Below, piece by piece: positions 10,698-21,919 of a DNA stretch of 64,000 bases (position 1 is the stretch's first letter; every line of letters begins with the position of its first letter). The stretch is from the NCBI GenBank assembly GCA_902702965.1, contig CACRXP010000381.1, positions 290,604 to 354,603 of the forward strand. The letters are read 5' to 3'. The stretch is from Spirometra erinaceieuropaei. Taxonomy: Eukaryota > Platyhelminthes > Cestoda > Diphyllobothriidea > Diphyllobothriidae. The position numbers and the translations under genes were made by a program. The notes below the pieces were generated by a model. The model searched no databases. It was not told where the DNA came from and saw only the letters and a list, made by a program, of their open reading frames with translations.

Positions 10698-10981
10698 CTC
10701 GTCCGAGCTAAGACCACTGCGTATGAATCTGGCCTGAATCACCGCCTCAGCGACAGTCTCGATAGCAACTCCGACCATGTCCTGAGCTGCGGGGATGGCC
10801 TGGTGGTACTGGTAGTACTGTTGATTCATTTTCCGACCGCCGGAGGCTTCAAGAAGACCGTAGGCTAGAAACTTCTCCACAGAGGTTAATGCTAGGCCGG
10901 TGATGGGTCCAGTGGTTGTTTCTGAGCGAATCACGTCCAGAAAGGGCGTCAGGTAGGTGAGTGGACTGATGTCATTGATTT
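10698..10981 (-). CDS. GBF1: GBF1 exon 3 (DCB domain core)
   Basis: 284 nt, acceptor CTCTCTTTAG, donor GAG/GTCAGC. The translation includes LTPFLDVIRSETTTGPITGL, the strongest GBF1 signature in the window (vertebrate GBF1 has the same block with one or two changes), then EKFLAYGLL and a tail AVIQARFIRSG..SSDE. Between them is a Gln/Tyr-rich insert (QQYYQYHQ) a little longer than the vertebrate linker. It starts with two bases of a split Glu codon, in agreement with exon 2, and ends in phase 0. This segment forms helices of the DCB domain, which mediates dimerisation and contacts the HUS region. Confidence 0.95.
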
Positions 10982-11151
10982 CTAAAGAGAGCCGAAAAAA
11001 CTGTCATCGGATACCAGAAAGCAACAAAAAGTCTAAATGACCACTTCGAGAGTTGTTATTAGGCAAGTACAGATGGCTATTGCTAATAGAAGCGAAGATA
11101 CGAGTCCCAGGAAACAGTCTTGAAGAAGGAGACACGGTCGTTGGGACAAGA

Positions 11152-11208
11152 ACTTTATTAGCCTGACGTTTCGGATTCCTGCTCGAACCCATCATCAGAG
11201 ACAAAAGC
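11152..11208 (-). ncRNA. Hammerhead-like ribozyme motif (left arm)
   Basis: Minus strand: stem I in two parts, GCTTT/AAAGT and GTCT/AGGC separated by an internal loop; core CTGATGA (11198-11192); extra T; stem II GGGTTC/GAATCC with loop GAGCAG; GAAACGTC (11171-11164). All catalytic bases are intact. The two-part stem I with internal loop is the arrangement used for loop-loop contacts in natural hammerheads. Confidence 0.72.
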
Positions 11209-11437
11209 AAATACAGGTGGTTCGTGCACAAGGAGCTGCAGTATTTATAGGATGCAATCGCCATGCTACCGCATACCTATGAATGTTTACGTCAGGCTAA
11301 TAAAGCTTTTGTTCCAACGATCGTGTATTCTTCAAGACTGATGAAGGCGGCAGCCGTGGACATTCATAGGCATGCAGTAGCATGGCGACTGCATCCTATA
11401 AATACTTCAGCCCCTTGTGCATGAACCACCTGTATCT

Positions 11438-11494
11438 GCTTTTGTCTCTGATGATGGGTTCGAGCAGGAATCCGAAACGTCAGGCTAATAAAGC
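11438..11494 (+). ncRNA. Hammerhead-like ribozyme motif (right arm)
   Basis: Plus strand: GCTTT/AAAGC and GTCT/AGGC form stem I; core CTGATGA (11448-11454); extra T; stem II GGGTTC/GAATCC with loop GAGCAG; GAAACGTC (11474-11481). It is the most complete example in the window and the inverted partner of the motif at 11152-11208. Confidence 0.75.
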
Positions 11495-12522
11495 TCTTGT
11501 CCCAGCGATCGTGTCTCCTTCGTCACAACAGATGGCTATCTTTATATTTAGAAAATTTACATGTGCTTCTAAAGCTGCCAACTAAGAGATATGTTTAGAA
11601 AGCTCGAACGTGCACTAAAGAACAAGTCTGTGATGGGACACTATACTATACGGACTTCCAGTTAACAAGAAGGGTCTCCTACACCTCAGTTAGGAAGTCA
11701 ACCGTGAGGCAAGGGTTTATGAACAACATTCAATACGTCGAGGAGGACCCCGCAAGCCCTTCAGATTACGCTTTAAGAAATCGGCGATGTTGAGTTAATG
11801 CCACTACAACTTCAATTTCCGTAAATTTGTCTAGGAATTGCTCCAAATCTTCGGTGTGGGCTTCGGAGTTGATGGAATGGCGACTTTAAAATCCTGAAGT
11901 CCGGCTCACTGACTTAAGAGACTGGCGATCGTATAGACGGACCATATTTGTGAACTTCGTGAAACCCATATATTTTGGAAATCGCTGGTTCAGCCAGTTT
12001 CAAGGATTTGGAAAAAACTTCTTCAATTAATTTCGTTTCTATAAGACGTTTTAGAGCTTTGGATAATGCAAACCAAGCTAAAGAAAGGCGTAAACGTCCT
12101 CGTTAACCGTTGTGGAGGATTTCACGTCTGCTAGACATGAGTCAGTCTCGCTAGTGTTACATGTGCCAAAGAACTGACAGAGGGGTCACTTCTACGCTGT
12201 CTTCCTCTTATATCACAGCTGTCATTTGGCCCTGAAATGTGTGGTTTGTAGGGCTGAAAAGTGCAGACTACACGTCTTCTCAGTAACACGAGCATATACG
12301 TTGCCGTGTAAAAACCTCGTCTGCAAATGTAGCGTTCAAAGGTTGGAAATGGGAAGCAGGGGCGCAAAGACGGCTATGCTTTAGGAAGTAGTGCCTGACA
12401 GAAAATCAAGGCAAGATGACTGATACATCTAGAAAATCAAATTACCCTCAGGTTAAGTAAAGTCAGCATGAAATGGTTTTGTGTGTGTGTGTGTGTATAA
12501 AGTGAAAACTAGGAAGACCCAC

Positions 12523-12589
12523 CTGATACCTCGCTGAGTTGCTTTCGCAGAACTTTGAGGTTTCTTAGGAGGCTGTTTCTGGATTCTTC
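12523..12589 (-). CDS. GBF1: GBF1 exon 2 (DCB domain)
   Basis: A 67-nt exon between TTTACAG (acceptor) and ATCAG/GTGGGT (donor). It reads EESRNSLLRNLKVLRKQLSE, matching the DEERDPLL...LKEVL segment that follows the first helix of GBF1. It enters in phase 0, continuing exon 1, and leaves in phase 1; the split codon completes to Glu with the first two bases of exon 3. An earlier GTATCA could be mistaken for the donor but would break the frame. A GT dinucleotide run lies just inside the next intron (12480-12496). Confidence 0.85.
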
Positions 12590-12634
12590 CTGTAAAGCCC
12601 GGGGGACTCACGAAACGACAAAGTTGAGTCTTAC

Positions 12635-12733
12635 CTGGCTTGTACGGTAGTTTGACCGGGAACTGCACTTCATGGTGGTAATCAGAAGCGACACTTCCGA
12701 CTTCAGCATGCTCAGGGCGTTGGCCGGGGCCAT
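12635..12733 (-). CDS. GBF1: GBF1 exon 1 (start codon, DCB N-terminus)
   Basis: Encodes 33 residues beginning MAPANALSMLKSEVSLL, which align with the N-terminal helix of GBF1 that starts the dimerisation/cyclophilin-binding domain. The ATG (12733-12731) has A at -3 and G at +4, and an in-frame TGA sits one codon further upstream, so this start is well supported. The exon ends AGCCAG then GTAAGA, a consensus donor, in phase 0. The following intron is only 45 bp (12590-12634). No promoter element was recognised upstream. Similarity to known GBF1 is weak over these residues taken alone; the call rests on the perfect phase chain into the next exons. Confidence 0.8.
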
Positions 12734-14784
12734 TTTTCACTGTATGGAGGGACTCAGGCTCGCACGGTCAACTGTCAAAAGGCAATGAACTCTGGCAAAT
12801 AAACCTCCTATTCAGGCCCAAATCGGTTTTGCGTTAGGTTACACAATTGGTAGAAAGATTTGCCCAGAACAATGCTCGGGTAGGATATTAACTTAAAAGG
12901 ATGACTTTTAGGGGCAATAAATTAGGTTGTGATCCAATTGAATGTCACAATGGAGAGCACGTCAAAACTCCCAACCGCCCGAGAGACGATGTCCCCGCCA
13001 AGTCGTCGTTGACAGTATTCGAGTCTGGAGTTTAACCGCTAGTTAAAATTCTACTCATGGAAGTTCACTGGTGGAAGGAATAATGGAAGGCTTAGGGGGA
13101 GGCGTTAAGTAGAAACCGCTAATAATGGGTTGGATATGAAGTCCCATTTTAAGCTACCGAGTCAGCAGTCAACACGGTCTGGGCGAGCGCAAACCACTTA
13201 GAAGAGCAGCGGACTGCGCTACGGCAGTCATGCCGATGAACTCGTAAAACATCTCACTATCAAAGACAGCCAGATGCGCACGTCTACCATCTTTGGATCC
13301 TAAGTTCCCAGTCAAGGACAGAAAACTCTCACCTTCGGGAAGACTCATCATCGATACACCGACTACTGTCTTATTTAATGCGCATTTATTTCGCTAAACT
13401 ATGTCAGACAAGTTGCCTAATCCCCTCGCGCACGATCAGGACTGGGCTAAATTAATCAGTAAAATACGTTTCACTCGTTGGTTTGTGAAGTGCATCTATG
13501 ATTCACGTTACAACTGTTCTTTGCGATAATGAAATGTTCTATGACAGCTTATCTCATGTTCAGAAACTGCTAGTTAGTTTGTTTAGGAAGTGATGGCTGA
13601 AGAACACTCGTGGTACAAAAGGCCTTGGCTTAAAACTCGCCACGTGTTGAGAAAATCTTCATACGGAAGTGATGCTTTTCAAATTACGTTTTCCACAGGC
13701 GCCAAGATTTTTTCCGATGCAGAACTTAAGAACGTGATGAAACATGGCAAACGTCTGAAACCAGGGAAGAGAAGTTCGGAAAGCAGATACAAATTGCTGG
13801 GACGCAGGTATTATTCCACATATTTCATTGAAAGGAATGTCGGAAAGATGTCTACGGCCCGACCCGCCTACATATCCTAGATTGAACAAGTTTTAACAAC
13901 TAAAGCGGTTCGCGGGAAAAGTTCGTATTGACTAAAAAAAGTACACGTAGGTAATTTTGGCATAAGCCTCAATGCAATGATGTCGCATTTACGATGTCCG
14001 AAAGTGTAGAGAACAATGTCGTCAATGTTTTCCGTCGTCGTGTGGGGAATGGGGCCAACTTGCAATAGAAGGCAAACGTAGTATTTAAAATTAAGTTTAC
14101 GGGGTGTAAAATTAAAATGTACTCAAAATGGGTCTACTGATGCTCAAGGTGCTATGAGATGCGCTATCTTTGCAGCAGCGATTAAAGAGTCCTTAAAAGA
14201 CTTCCGCAGCAGCGACGTCAGACTTTTTCCGATAAAAACGAACTCACAAACGCATGCTCCCATTAGCAAGTTCCTCATTTCAAAAAGAAACTTAAATAAA
14301 CCGAATACCCAAAATATTAGCTTAAAACCTATTTCTAATCTGATAAATCCGCACACTTTCGTTGAAGAAAAACAAAAGACAGTTTTGCACTGCGGCAGGT
14401 GCTAACAAGAGTGTTAGGAGATCCAGTGTAGCCGCGTTTGCTTCGTTGAAAATTAACGCGAGAATAGTAATTTATGTGCTTGTCTTGAAGACTGTCTGTC
14501 TTGTATAGCAAGACAGTTGTAAAAAAATTATCGACCTATCGTGCTGCCGAAAATGAAGTTAACAGCCGGCAAATTTGTGCACGACCAACAAGCTTATAAC
14601 TTAATCATAAGAGGCTTTCGATTATGACGATAAAAAATTATTGACGAAGAATAAATGAGCAGCACAAGTAAGGAGATCTCGGGCTTAAGTTCCTTAAGAT
14701 TCTAAAATTTCCTCACAGAACTTAATATTTGTAAAGTGCGAGGAAATAAAATCGCATCGCTGCCAAAAGCAAAGAGCTTTCTAG
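12734..14784. other. Region upstream of GBF1, no gene recognised
   Basis: Should hold the GBF1 promoter and 5' UTR. No TATA box or other element could be assigned with confidence. Moderately AT-rich with one uncharacterised open frame (13590-13880). Confidence 0.4.
13590..13880 (+). other. Uncharacterised 96-codon open frame
   Basis: Basic, Ser/Lys/Arg-rich (KRPWLKTRHVLRKSS, KHGKRLKPGKRSSESRYKLL) with no recognised domain, signal peptide or splice signal. It lies 0.9 kb upstream of the GBF1 start on the opposite strand. Probably not a gene; listed because the composition is unusual. Confidence 0.15.
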
Positions 14785-15175
14785 GGTAAGGGAATACCAT
14801 ACTAACAGCACAAGTACTAGCCAAAGGCCCATACACGCGTGTTTCGCCGATATTCTGCCGCTACATGACACAGCTGCGAAGGAATCGGCTCAATAGTGGG
14901 TCCCCAAGTATTCCCCGTCTGATTTCTGGTAGATACGCCAATTTATAAATTGTTGTTTTTTTAATTTCCTTACAAATTAACTGGGAACTTAGAGTAGATC
15001 AGTATATTTAAGGCTTATGGGCTACACCGAAGTTTTTGTGCATCAATATTTGGTCCGAGGTCCATCAGCCACAGCGGGTAACCGCCTAGTATTCATTAAC
15101 TTCCGACAGGCAGCTAGTAGTGTACTTGGAAGTAAGTAATACCACACTAACAGCACAGGTACTGGGTGATGAACT
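14785..15175. mobile_element. Foldback or MITE-like element (family D) enclosing family E hairpin block
   Basis: Left end 14785-14935 (TAACAGCACAAGTACTAGCC, GTGTTTCGCCGATATTCTGC) matches 49085-49190. The right end 15144-15175 repeats ACTAACAGCACAGGTACTGG. Between them, 14990-15140 matches 48110-48285 (GGTCCATCAGCCACAGCGGG). No protein is encoded. Confidence 0.55.
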
Positions 15176-15179
15176 TCGG

Positions 15180-18100
15180 CCCAATTACTAATAAATAAAA
15201 ATTTCAGTTTGAGCCTATACACCTAGAATAAACTGGTCTACTTCAAGTCCGAAGTTGATTCCTGAGGAAATTAAAAGGCAGCAAAGAGCCTATTTCGTCT
15301 AGCGTTCGGTTCGACATTTTACTGTCTGGAGAAATATTGTTTTGGAAGCAAAGTACTTCGTTTTTTCCATAAATTTGACATCGACTACCGTATTCCTAAA
15401 CAATATGCAGAAATGCAAAAGTCAATACTTTTATCTCTGTAAAAAGTGAAGCTGGAATGATTGGGGAAAAATTTCAATTGGCTTTCGGCAATGCTGAGTA
15501 CGAAAACAGTACACCCGGCAAATCGTGGGTCGCAATAATTCTAGATACTCACCGCCAAAAGCGCATGAAAATTCGTTCATTGCAAAATATGAAAATCAAT
15601 GTTATTCCGGATAGGGTGTCAAAATGACCTAACCGTGGATTTGGTTGCCGTATTGCAAACCTCTATAGCATATACTTCGCGGATGCGCGCATGCGATAGC
15701 AAGACAAATGTGTATGTCTCCGGTTGTCTGGAATTTAAAGTCAAGACAGCCGGAGACAGACATGGTGGCAAATAGGGAAAATGATCGCCGAAAGAATAGA
15801 GGAAGAAGTACGCAGAAAACAACTTAAACTCCCTAAAATAACACGAAAAATGGGGTAGAGAAGAGGGAAAACCTAGCACATATTCAAGGATCCCACAAAG
15901 CAGCAAAAGGCTTCGCAGTGTACAGCCGAACGCACCTTAGAGGAGTCAGAAAGCAGGCATTTTAGCAAAAATACGAAATCGCTTATTGATTTTGTTCGGT
16001 AAATAGGTTAGAAAAATGAAATATAATGGGAGAACGACAAAAATACCCGCCACGTACGGAAGTCACCAGTCAGCACAAATGGGCTAAATTACGAGGATGG
16101 AGTTGAGGATTGAGCTCAAAAGTTCGGGTCAGTTTCTTGAGGTCTCCAAACTGGAAGCAAGGAACTCGGTTTATCCTGGTGGCAGTGGATCTCTCAATGT
16201 AGTTGTGTGGGTGAGCACACATATGAGGGATAAATTAAGCATTATTTGAATCAATTGAAGCCTAACAAGGCATTTCAGAAGGATCGCTGATGCTGTCTTT
16301 GGGACCCACCAATCGAAATTATAGGTTTCATGCGTCGATATATACTTCGTTGCTCACAAAAGGAGGGTGACTCGAGTGGGGACCCACACTTTCACAAGGA
16401 CTTCCCAGTTTTACTGACATTCGGCATATAGAGAAAAAGGCGAAAAAACAAAAATCTATAGACTTGTGGAAGGCTTTGGGGGCAGGGATGTATGTATCCA
16501 GAAGTCAATGCAGCTTATGATGACAAATGACGCCACAAAGTTTATGATATCACAGTTACTGTAACAAAATTAAATTTGCGGGACCTATCAGGAAATAAAA
16601 AATGTCACATACAACGTCTCTTCCCTGCCAACACATGGCCTCCTCATAAGATGGCGCCACGACTGTTTTGGCGCGGCCTTGGTCTATGCAACTTATTAGC
16701 AGTTTTCCGGATTATTTAGCAACAACTCAACGTGTCAAGTTATGGATTAAGTCGCTAAAATAAACTGTATAAAGACCAAAATGCATCACATTACCACGAG
16801 AAAACTGTCCTCCTAGTCAAAATATTCGGTAATGGTGGCACCCCTGGATGCTTAAATAAATACCCTTGGTTAAGTGGAACAACCTGCTGTTTTCTGTCGA
16901 TAGCTGACATCGACAGTAGTGTTGCACTCAGGTTGTATATTGTCATCCAGTTTAACGTCCGCAAAGGGCTTTTCATGTTGTAGTAAGCAAGCTCTTTCTT
17001 TTTGATGCTTAATATTTCTGTCTGCATTAATTACTGTTATTACTTAATAATTTTAAGCCGTACGAGGTGCACACAGTTCAGTACATATAAGAGTGACAGG
17101 CAAGGCCTCTGAAACCCCTATTTACAGACATATGTACGTACATATGTTTACGTAAATATACGGGTACATTTTTTTAGTTCGTATCAAACAATTACATGGC
17201 CATTACATAAAACGCTATCAAGTCTTTTTTTAATGTCCCAACTCTTTCCGCCAGATCAACTAAATCGGATAGTTTGTTCTAATCGTCTATCACTCGGTGG
17301 AAGAAGAAATTTGCCCGCACTTCAAGCTGGCGTACTTCGTCTTCAAATTATACCTATGAACTCGGAGATTGGTCCTTCGTTTCAGTTCAAAGTATCTTGC
17401 CAATTTTAGTGCACAATCTACTCCTCTGATAAATATGAAGACCATAATTATACCACCTCTGTATTGCCTATAATAGAGAGGGAGAAATTTGAGCCTTTCT
17501 AGTCCTACTTGTCAAAAAAAAAGCATTCTCAGCGCTCTATCCGTTCAGCGTGCATTTGTACCTAATATATGTTGTTCTTGATTGTCAATGAGAGTTTATT
17601 ATGTAGAGTACGTACTGTGGATTTTCAGTGAACAACATTTAAAATCTCCTTGAACGTCCGAAGCGGGCGTGGCATGCAGAAACTGAGGATCTTGAGCCCC
17701 TCATTCTCTCCACGTCGTACGTGGCAGAGCAGTCTCTGGAGTGTGGATTGCTCCAACTAACTCCGGAAGTTTCGACAGGGAGGCATTTAATAATAATAAT
17801 AATTGTATTTAATACCAGATTACAGGCATTGTCAGGGAAGCGTCAAACACGAATCCGGCCAGCAGTGAAAAAAATCCTGCCGAAAAGGAATAAAAATAAA
17901 GCTGATAGTGGTTTTAAAGCTTTGGAGGGTTCAGGTGAAAAAAATGCTGACCGCAAAATGCGACCGTCAAGAAGGGAGGGGTCGCACTGTATCGGATATT
18001 ATTAGTCGCCAGGACGTTGAGACTGGTCTAAACAGAAGCGACGACGAACAGCTGCCGCTGTTGGCTAAAGAAATTGCCCCTGATGAGACCGTCCGTAGAT

Positions 18101-18384
18101 ATTAGATATCGCAAACTCAATCGCTACGGTACGGTCGATCAGTGTATTCAGCATTTAAAATTTGTGGGAGAGGCTGGATACCAGTGTCGCAACACTCCGA
18201 TTCACCGCGAACCGGAGAGTTTCGAAATTAAAAATAACCGCCTATTGATTAATTTCAGTAGGCAGGTTTGTTTATAATGTTGTCGTCTTAAGTGTTGCGA
18301 TACTTTATTCACGCCGTGGGAGCTTTTATGAATGCAAAAATCAAGAAATATTTCCCTTAAATAAAGAATAATTTTGCAGATTTT
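15180..18384. other. AT-rich intergenic sequence
   Basis: No open frame above 96 codons, no recognised repeat. A small TAATAATAAT run at 17790 and direct GTACGTACATATG motifs near 17133 are the only visible structure. Confidence 0.5.
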
Positions 18385-21100
18385 TTACATTCCTGGGTAG
18401 TTCATTCCAAATAGCATTACAGAAAAGAGTCGACGATATTTAATAGTACGTGCCAGAGGAAGAAATAAAAAGACCTCACGGTGACTGTTACTTCGGGGGT
18501 GGGCATGGTGTCTTAAAAAGGTGAGCGGGTTAAATGTGTGATTATATAAGAGTTTAAATAGCAAAAATAGTCGCTTTTGTAATCTACGGAACCATAAAGG
18601 ATCAAGGCCCGTAAACCGGCAACGTTCTTGGTAAGACAAATGTCGGTGTTCCGGGATTACAATTCTCTTGGTAAAAAAAGTGTTGAAATGATTATATTTT
18701 CTTTCGCTCAGTAGCACGCATGAGGCTAAATAAAAACGAACAGTATTCCAGGCCAGGTCTAACGTACATGTTATAAAGGCGCATTCTAATGTCCCTAGTT
18801 TTTAAGTTTTCGAGGATAACCGCGGTCGTTCTACGTGCTTTGAAGACTATCAAGGCACAGTGCTCCGAGAGACTGAGATTCATGGAGTATGATACGCCCA
18901 GATCCTTAATAACCCCAGGCACATTTATGGCGTGACCTTCAATACTTAGTTGAGGTTGGCGGTCATCGCCAACCACCATGACTGAGCACTTATGCCAGGA
19001 AAGTGAAAGGCGCCATCTGCGGCACCACTGGGCGAAACCTGTAGATCGCTCTTTAGGAACTGAAGCACGATGTCATGATCTGCCGGCTTATATCGATATG
19101 CAAATTAAAGATCATCGGCATACATGAATGGCTTAACATTCTGAAATAAATCGGGTACATCATTAACAAAAAGGCAAAATAAGAGCGGAACGAGTACACT
19201 ACCCTGAATGACTCTATCCCTCACACGTGTGGGGTTGGAGATAGTATCGTAAATCTTGACGCGTTGTGTACGATCGCCCATGTAGAAAGATATAAAATTT
19301 GAAAGTTGTTATCCTATTCCGAAAGAGGACAGTTTCAACAGAAGAAGAGCCTGGTCAACACGATCAAAAGCTTGAGTGAAATCGAAATATACTGTGTGAA
19401 GTGCAAAACCATTGTCCCTAGATTGGAGAACATAGTCAAAGAAAGAGAGTTGACAGGTGTCACAAGACCGAGCTTTGAGGAATCCGTGCTGAGCAGCACT
19501 CAGTAGGTTATTCACTGTTAAGTGACACATCACCTTATCTTTCATCAATTTCGCTAAGATCTTCTAAACTGTGGGGGAGAGTGTTTATTGGCCGAAAGTC
19601 ATCAAATGACGTAGATTGGTCATTCTTGGGAATGGGCAAATGTGTGATTCCTTCCACAATGTAGGATAATTTTCACTTTCAAGAGCAAGATTAAATATCT
19701 TGCATAAGTTGGATGTAAAATCGTATTTGCATTGGCTTTTAAAATGCTTACTGGGACAGCATCAGGGCCTGGACTATAAGATTGACGAAGACGCCGAATC
19801 GCAACAGTCACATCCCACAGAGTGAAAGTTATAGTTTCTAGAACTGCTCCGGTCAATCCCTGGATGGTCGGAAGCGGGGTGGTCGAGAATTCAATAAACG
19901 TTTTGGACAAGAAATCATTGATGCTATCAGCGATTAACTGGGCATGAACTATGGGATTTCCGAGAGCGTCTCGGAGGATGGGATGCTGCGTCTTTCGGTG
20001 AGTTCGTATTTTTCTAGAGAAAAGTTTCGAGACATTTAACGTATGATTTTTGCTAAACTGGACCACTTCGGCTGGCTGTTTTTCTTCATAGATTCTCTTA
20101 GCCCGCTCAAAAATATCACAAATCAAGGGCAGGACAGAAGCGTCGTTCTGAAGAAGGAATCGACGAAGGAGTCTGCGCAATCTGCGACGAAAGGGTACGG
20201 GTAGGTTAACCTCATCCCCAACATTAATAATTTTCTTACGGGGACAAAACGAGAAACAAGCGGATCCAAAATTTCGTACAGATTTGCAGTACAAACATTT
20301 ACATCCGAACTAAGGTAGAAATCAGTCCAGTCATAGGAAATAAGGTGTGTTAGTGATTCGGTTAAGCGAGCTGATCGGAAATCGCATAAAATGTAAACTT
20401 TTGGGTGACAAAGTTTTGTCAGCCTTGAATTCCAACTTTGAAACAACTATGTCATGGTTTGACCCCCCGAGTGGGCCTAGGGATGACACTGACGATGGCA
20501 TGCGGTCTCTACAAAAAATTAGGTCACGTAGGCTTGATGCTCGGGTCGGAAAATCGATAACCTGAGTCCACATCCCAACATCAACAGCCTCGAGAAAGTC
20601 TTCGAACCGTCTGGAGCCCGAAGACGGAGACCAGCGGACTTCGGGAAGATTAAAGTCACCCGCGACCAATTGATGCTTAAAGCTTGAGTCGGCCGCAGCA
20701 GGAAATGCCTGTGAGAATAAACGATCAAAATTTTCGTTGGCGTTGGAAGGGCGATAGACGCAGCCAACGAGTAAAGAAAACTTATATTTTAGTGTAACTT
20801 GCAGCCAGCAACTGCCTTCTATTGCGGAAAAATACGGGATGTCCAGCGGCAAAAATGTAAGTGTTTGCTTAACGTAGACGCAACTGCCCCCACCACGGCT
20901 GTCTGGACGGTCCTTTTGAGTGCAGTTATAGCCTAGAAGAGTGAGTTCGGAGTCAGCTTCGGAGGTTGCTGCCCACGTCTCAGTTTCTTAAACAGTATCT
21001 GGACACTAGACGAACACCAGAGTCTGAAGCAAAGGCATCTTATTAAGCAAGAATCTGGCATTTAATACAAAAGTTTGAAAGGAAAGGCTGTTTGTTTCTG
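18385..21100 (-). mobile_element. Decayed CR1-like non-LTR retrotransposon (endonuclease plus RT)
   Basis: Reading on the minus strand: APE-type endonuclease from about 21060 (LNARFLLNK, then TETWAATSEADSELTLLGYN) through 20500 (HQLVAGDFNLPEVRWS; SNHDIVVSKL); RT N-terminal region 20294-19620 (RRLRQSYSPGPDAVPVSILK); RT motif A at about 19330-19400 (VYFDFTQAFDRVDQALL); catalytic YADD (KPFMYADDL) near 19105-19130; and the C-terminal maturation region at 18979-18385 (RMRLYNMYVRPGLEYCSFLF). At least four frameshifts or stops separate these blocks, including a stop right after YADDL, so it is dead. Order and motifs fit the CR1/Jockey superfamily. A Pro-rich reading frame at 21112-21919 may be part of its ORF1. 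Confidence 0.9.
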
Positions 21101-21111
21101 AGGGAGTTGGG

Positions 21112-21919
21112 CTACGTCGTCCAGTGCTTGGCTGCCCACGGAGCAAACTGTCCGGATGTACCCATCCGGTTCTGCAAAACATTTTGTGACATCAAAAGAT
21201 TCTGACGTGGATGAAAAGAAGTAGGACTTGGGGGAGGAAATGACGGACAGGTAAACTGGTAACCATTGTTAGCTAACTGATTTTCAGCTGGAAATCCGCG
21301 GGTCAGATACTGCAACACATTCCTGCCGGAACGAAACTGAGGATCGGCTGAGTTTACTGATCCATTATGGACATTAGCATGAGGAATACATTGGTAAAAC
21401 GGCAGTGGTGGAAACAAGTTAGGGAGTGGGGGGCGCATTGTTTCCATTGGAGCAAGAGTTCTATTAAACAGCGGGAAAATCGGCATATTCGGCCTAGCTG
21501 CCTCAATATGAGGGCCGAGGGCAGTAGGAAACACGCTACGTTTTGCTTCGAGGTGTTTAAGGCGATGTTAACCGATTTTGGGGCGAAAGATTTTATAATG
21601 GAGCTGGATTTATTGGGTGTCCGATTGGCTGAGACAGCAATTGGATTTGCCTTTGACTTAGGCACATGTTTAGGCTTGCTGTGGGTGGCTGGATGAGTCG
21701 ATATAGGCGTGTTTATACCAGCGTGCTGGTGTGTTTAATGATCTCATCATTAAGAGTAGTCGAATTCCCTACGGAATTAACTATGCCCTGACGTGTAGAG
21801 GCCTCAGCTGGTGTTGTAAAAGACTTATTCATACTGGCAATAGGTGTAATTATCTCGGTGTTGGTTTTTGACAATTCCAATTTGTTCAGTTTTCGCTGCA
21901 GGGGTGTGAGGTCTGGCAA
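21112..21919 (-). pseudogene. Possible ORF1 or 5' region of the CR1-like element
   Basis: Two overlapping minus-strand reading frames just upstream of the endonuclease: one Pro/Phe-rich (21112-21534, with RPPLPNLFPPLPFYQ and QFTCPSFPPPSPTS), the other Lys/Ser-rich (21354-21665). Low-complexity ORF1 proteins are common in CR1-like elements and the position is right, but no zinc knuckle or esterase motif was seen, so this is only positional. Confidence 0.35.

Larger units (their letters stand above)
11124..11522. mobile_element. Inverted pair of Penelope terminal repeats
   Basis: Left arm 11124-11287 and right arm 11360-11522 are inverted copies of one terminal repeat, each with a hammerhead-like motif. 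The 72-bp spacer holds the 3' end of a third, truncated copy (from about 11288, CGTCAGGCTAATAAAGC). Both ends carry GAAGGAGACACG or its complement. The pair lies in GBF1 intron 2. Confidence 0.8.
50..12733 (-). other. GBF1: GBF1-type Arf guanine-nucleotide exchange factor gene, 5' part
   Basis: Gene-level entry. Seven minus-strand blocks (12635-12733, 12523-12589, 10698-10981, 7601-7843, about 5814-6017, 190-500, 50-148) together match the N-terminal dimerisation (DCB) region and the start of the HUS region of GBF1, the large cis-Golgi exchange factor that activates Arf for COPI coat recruitment. Splice phases agree across exons 1-4, 4-5 and 6-7; only the 5-6 junction is unsettled. The catalytic Sec7 domain lies further downstream and is outside the window at its left edge. 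Introns range from 41 and 45 bp to about 5.3 kb and hold most of the repeats listed between 0.6 and 12.6 kb. The related BIG/ARFGEF family is less likely because the exon with TTGPITGLALTSVEKFL matches GBF1 wording closely. Confidence 0.9.
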
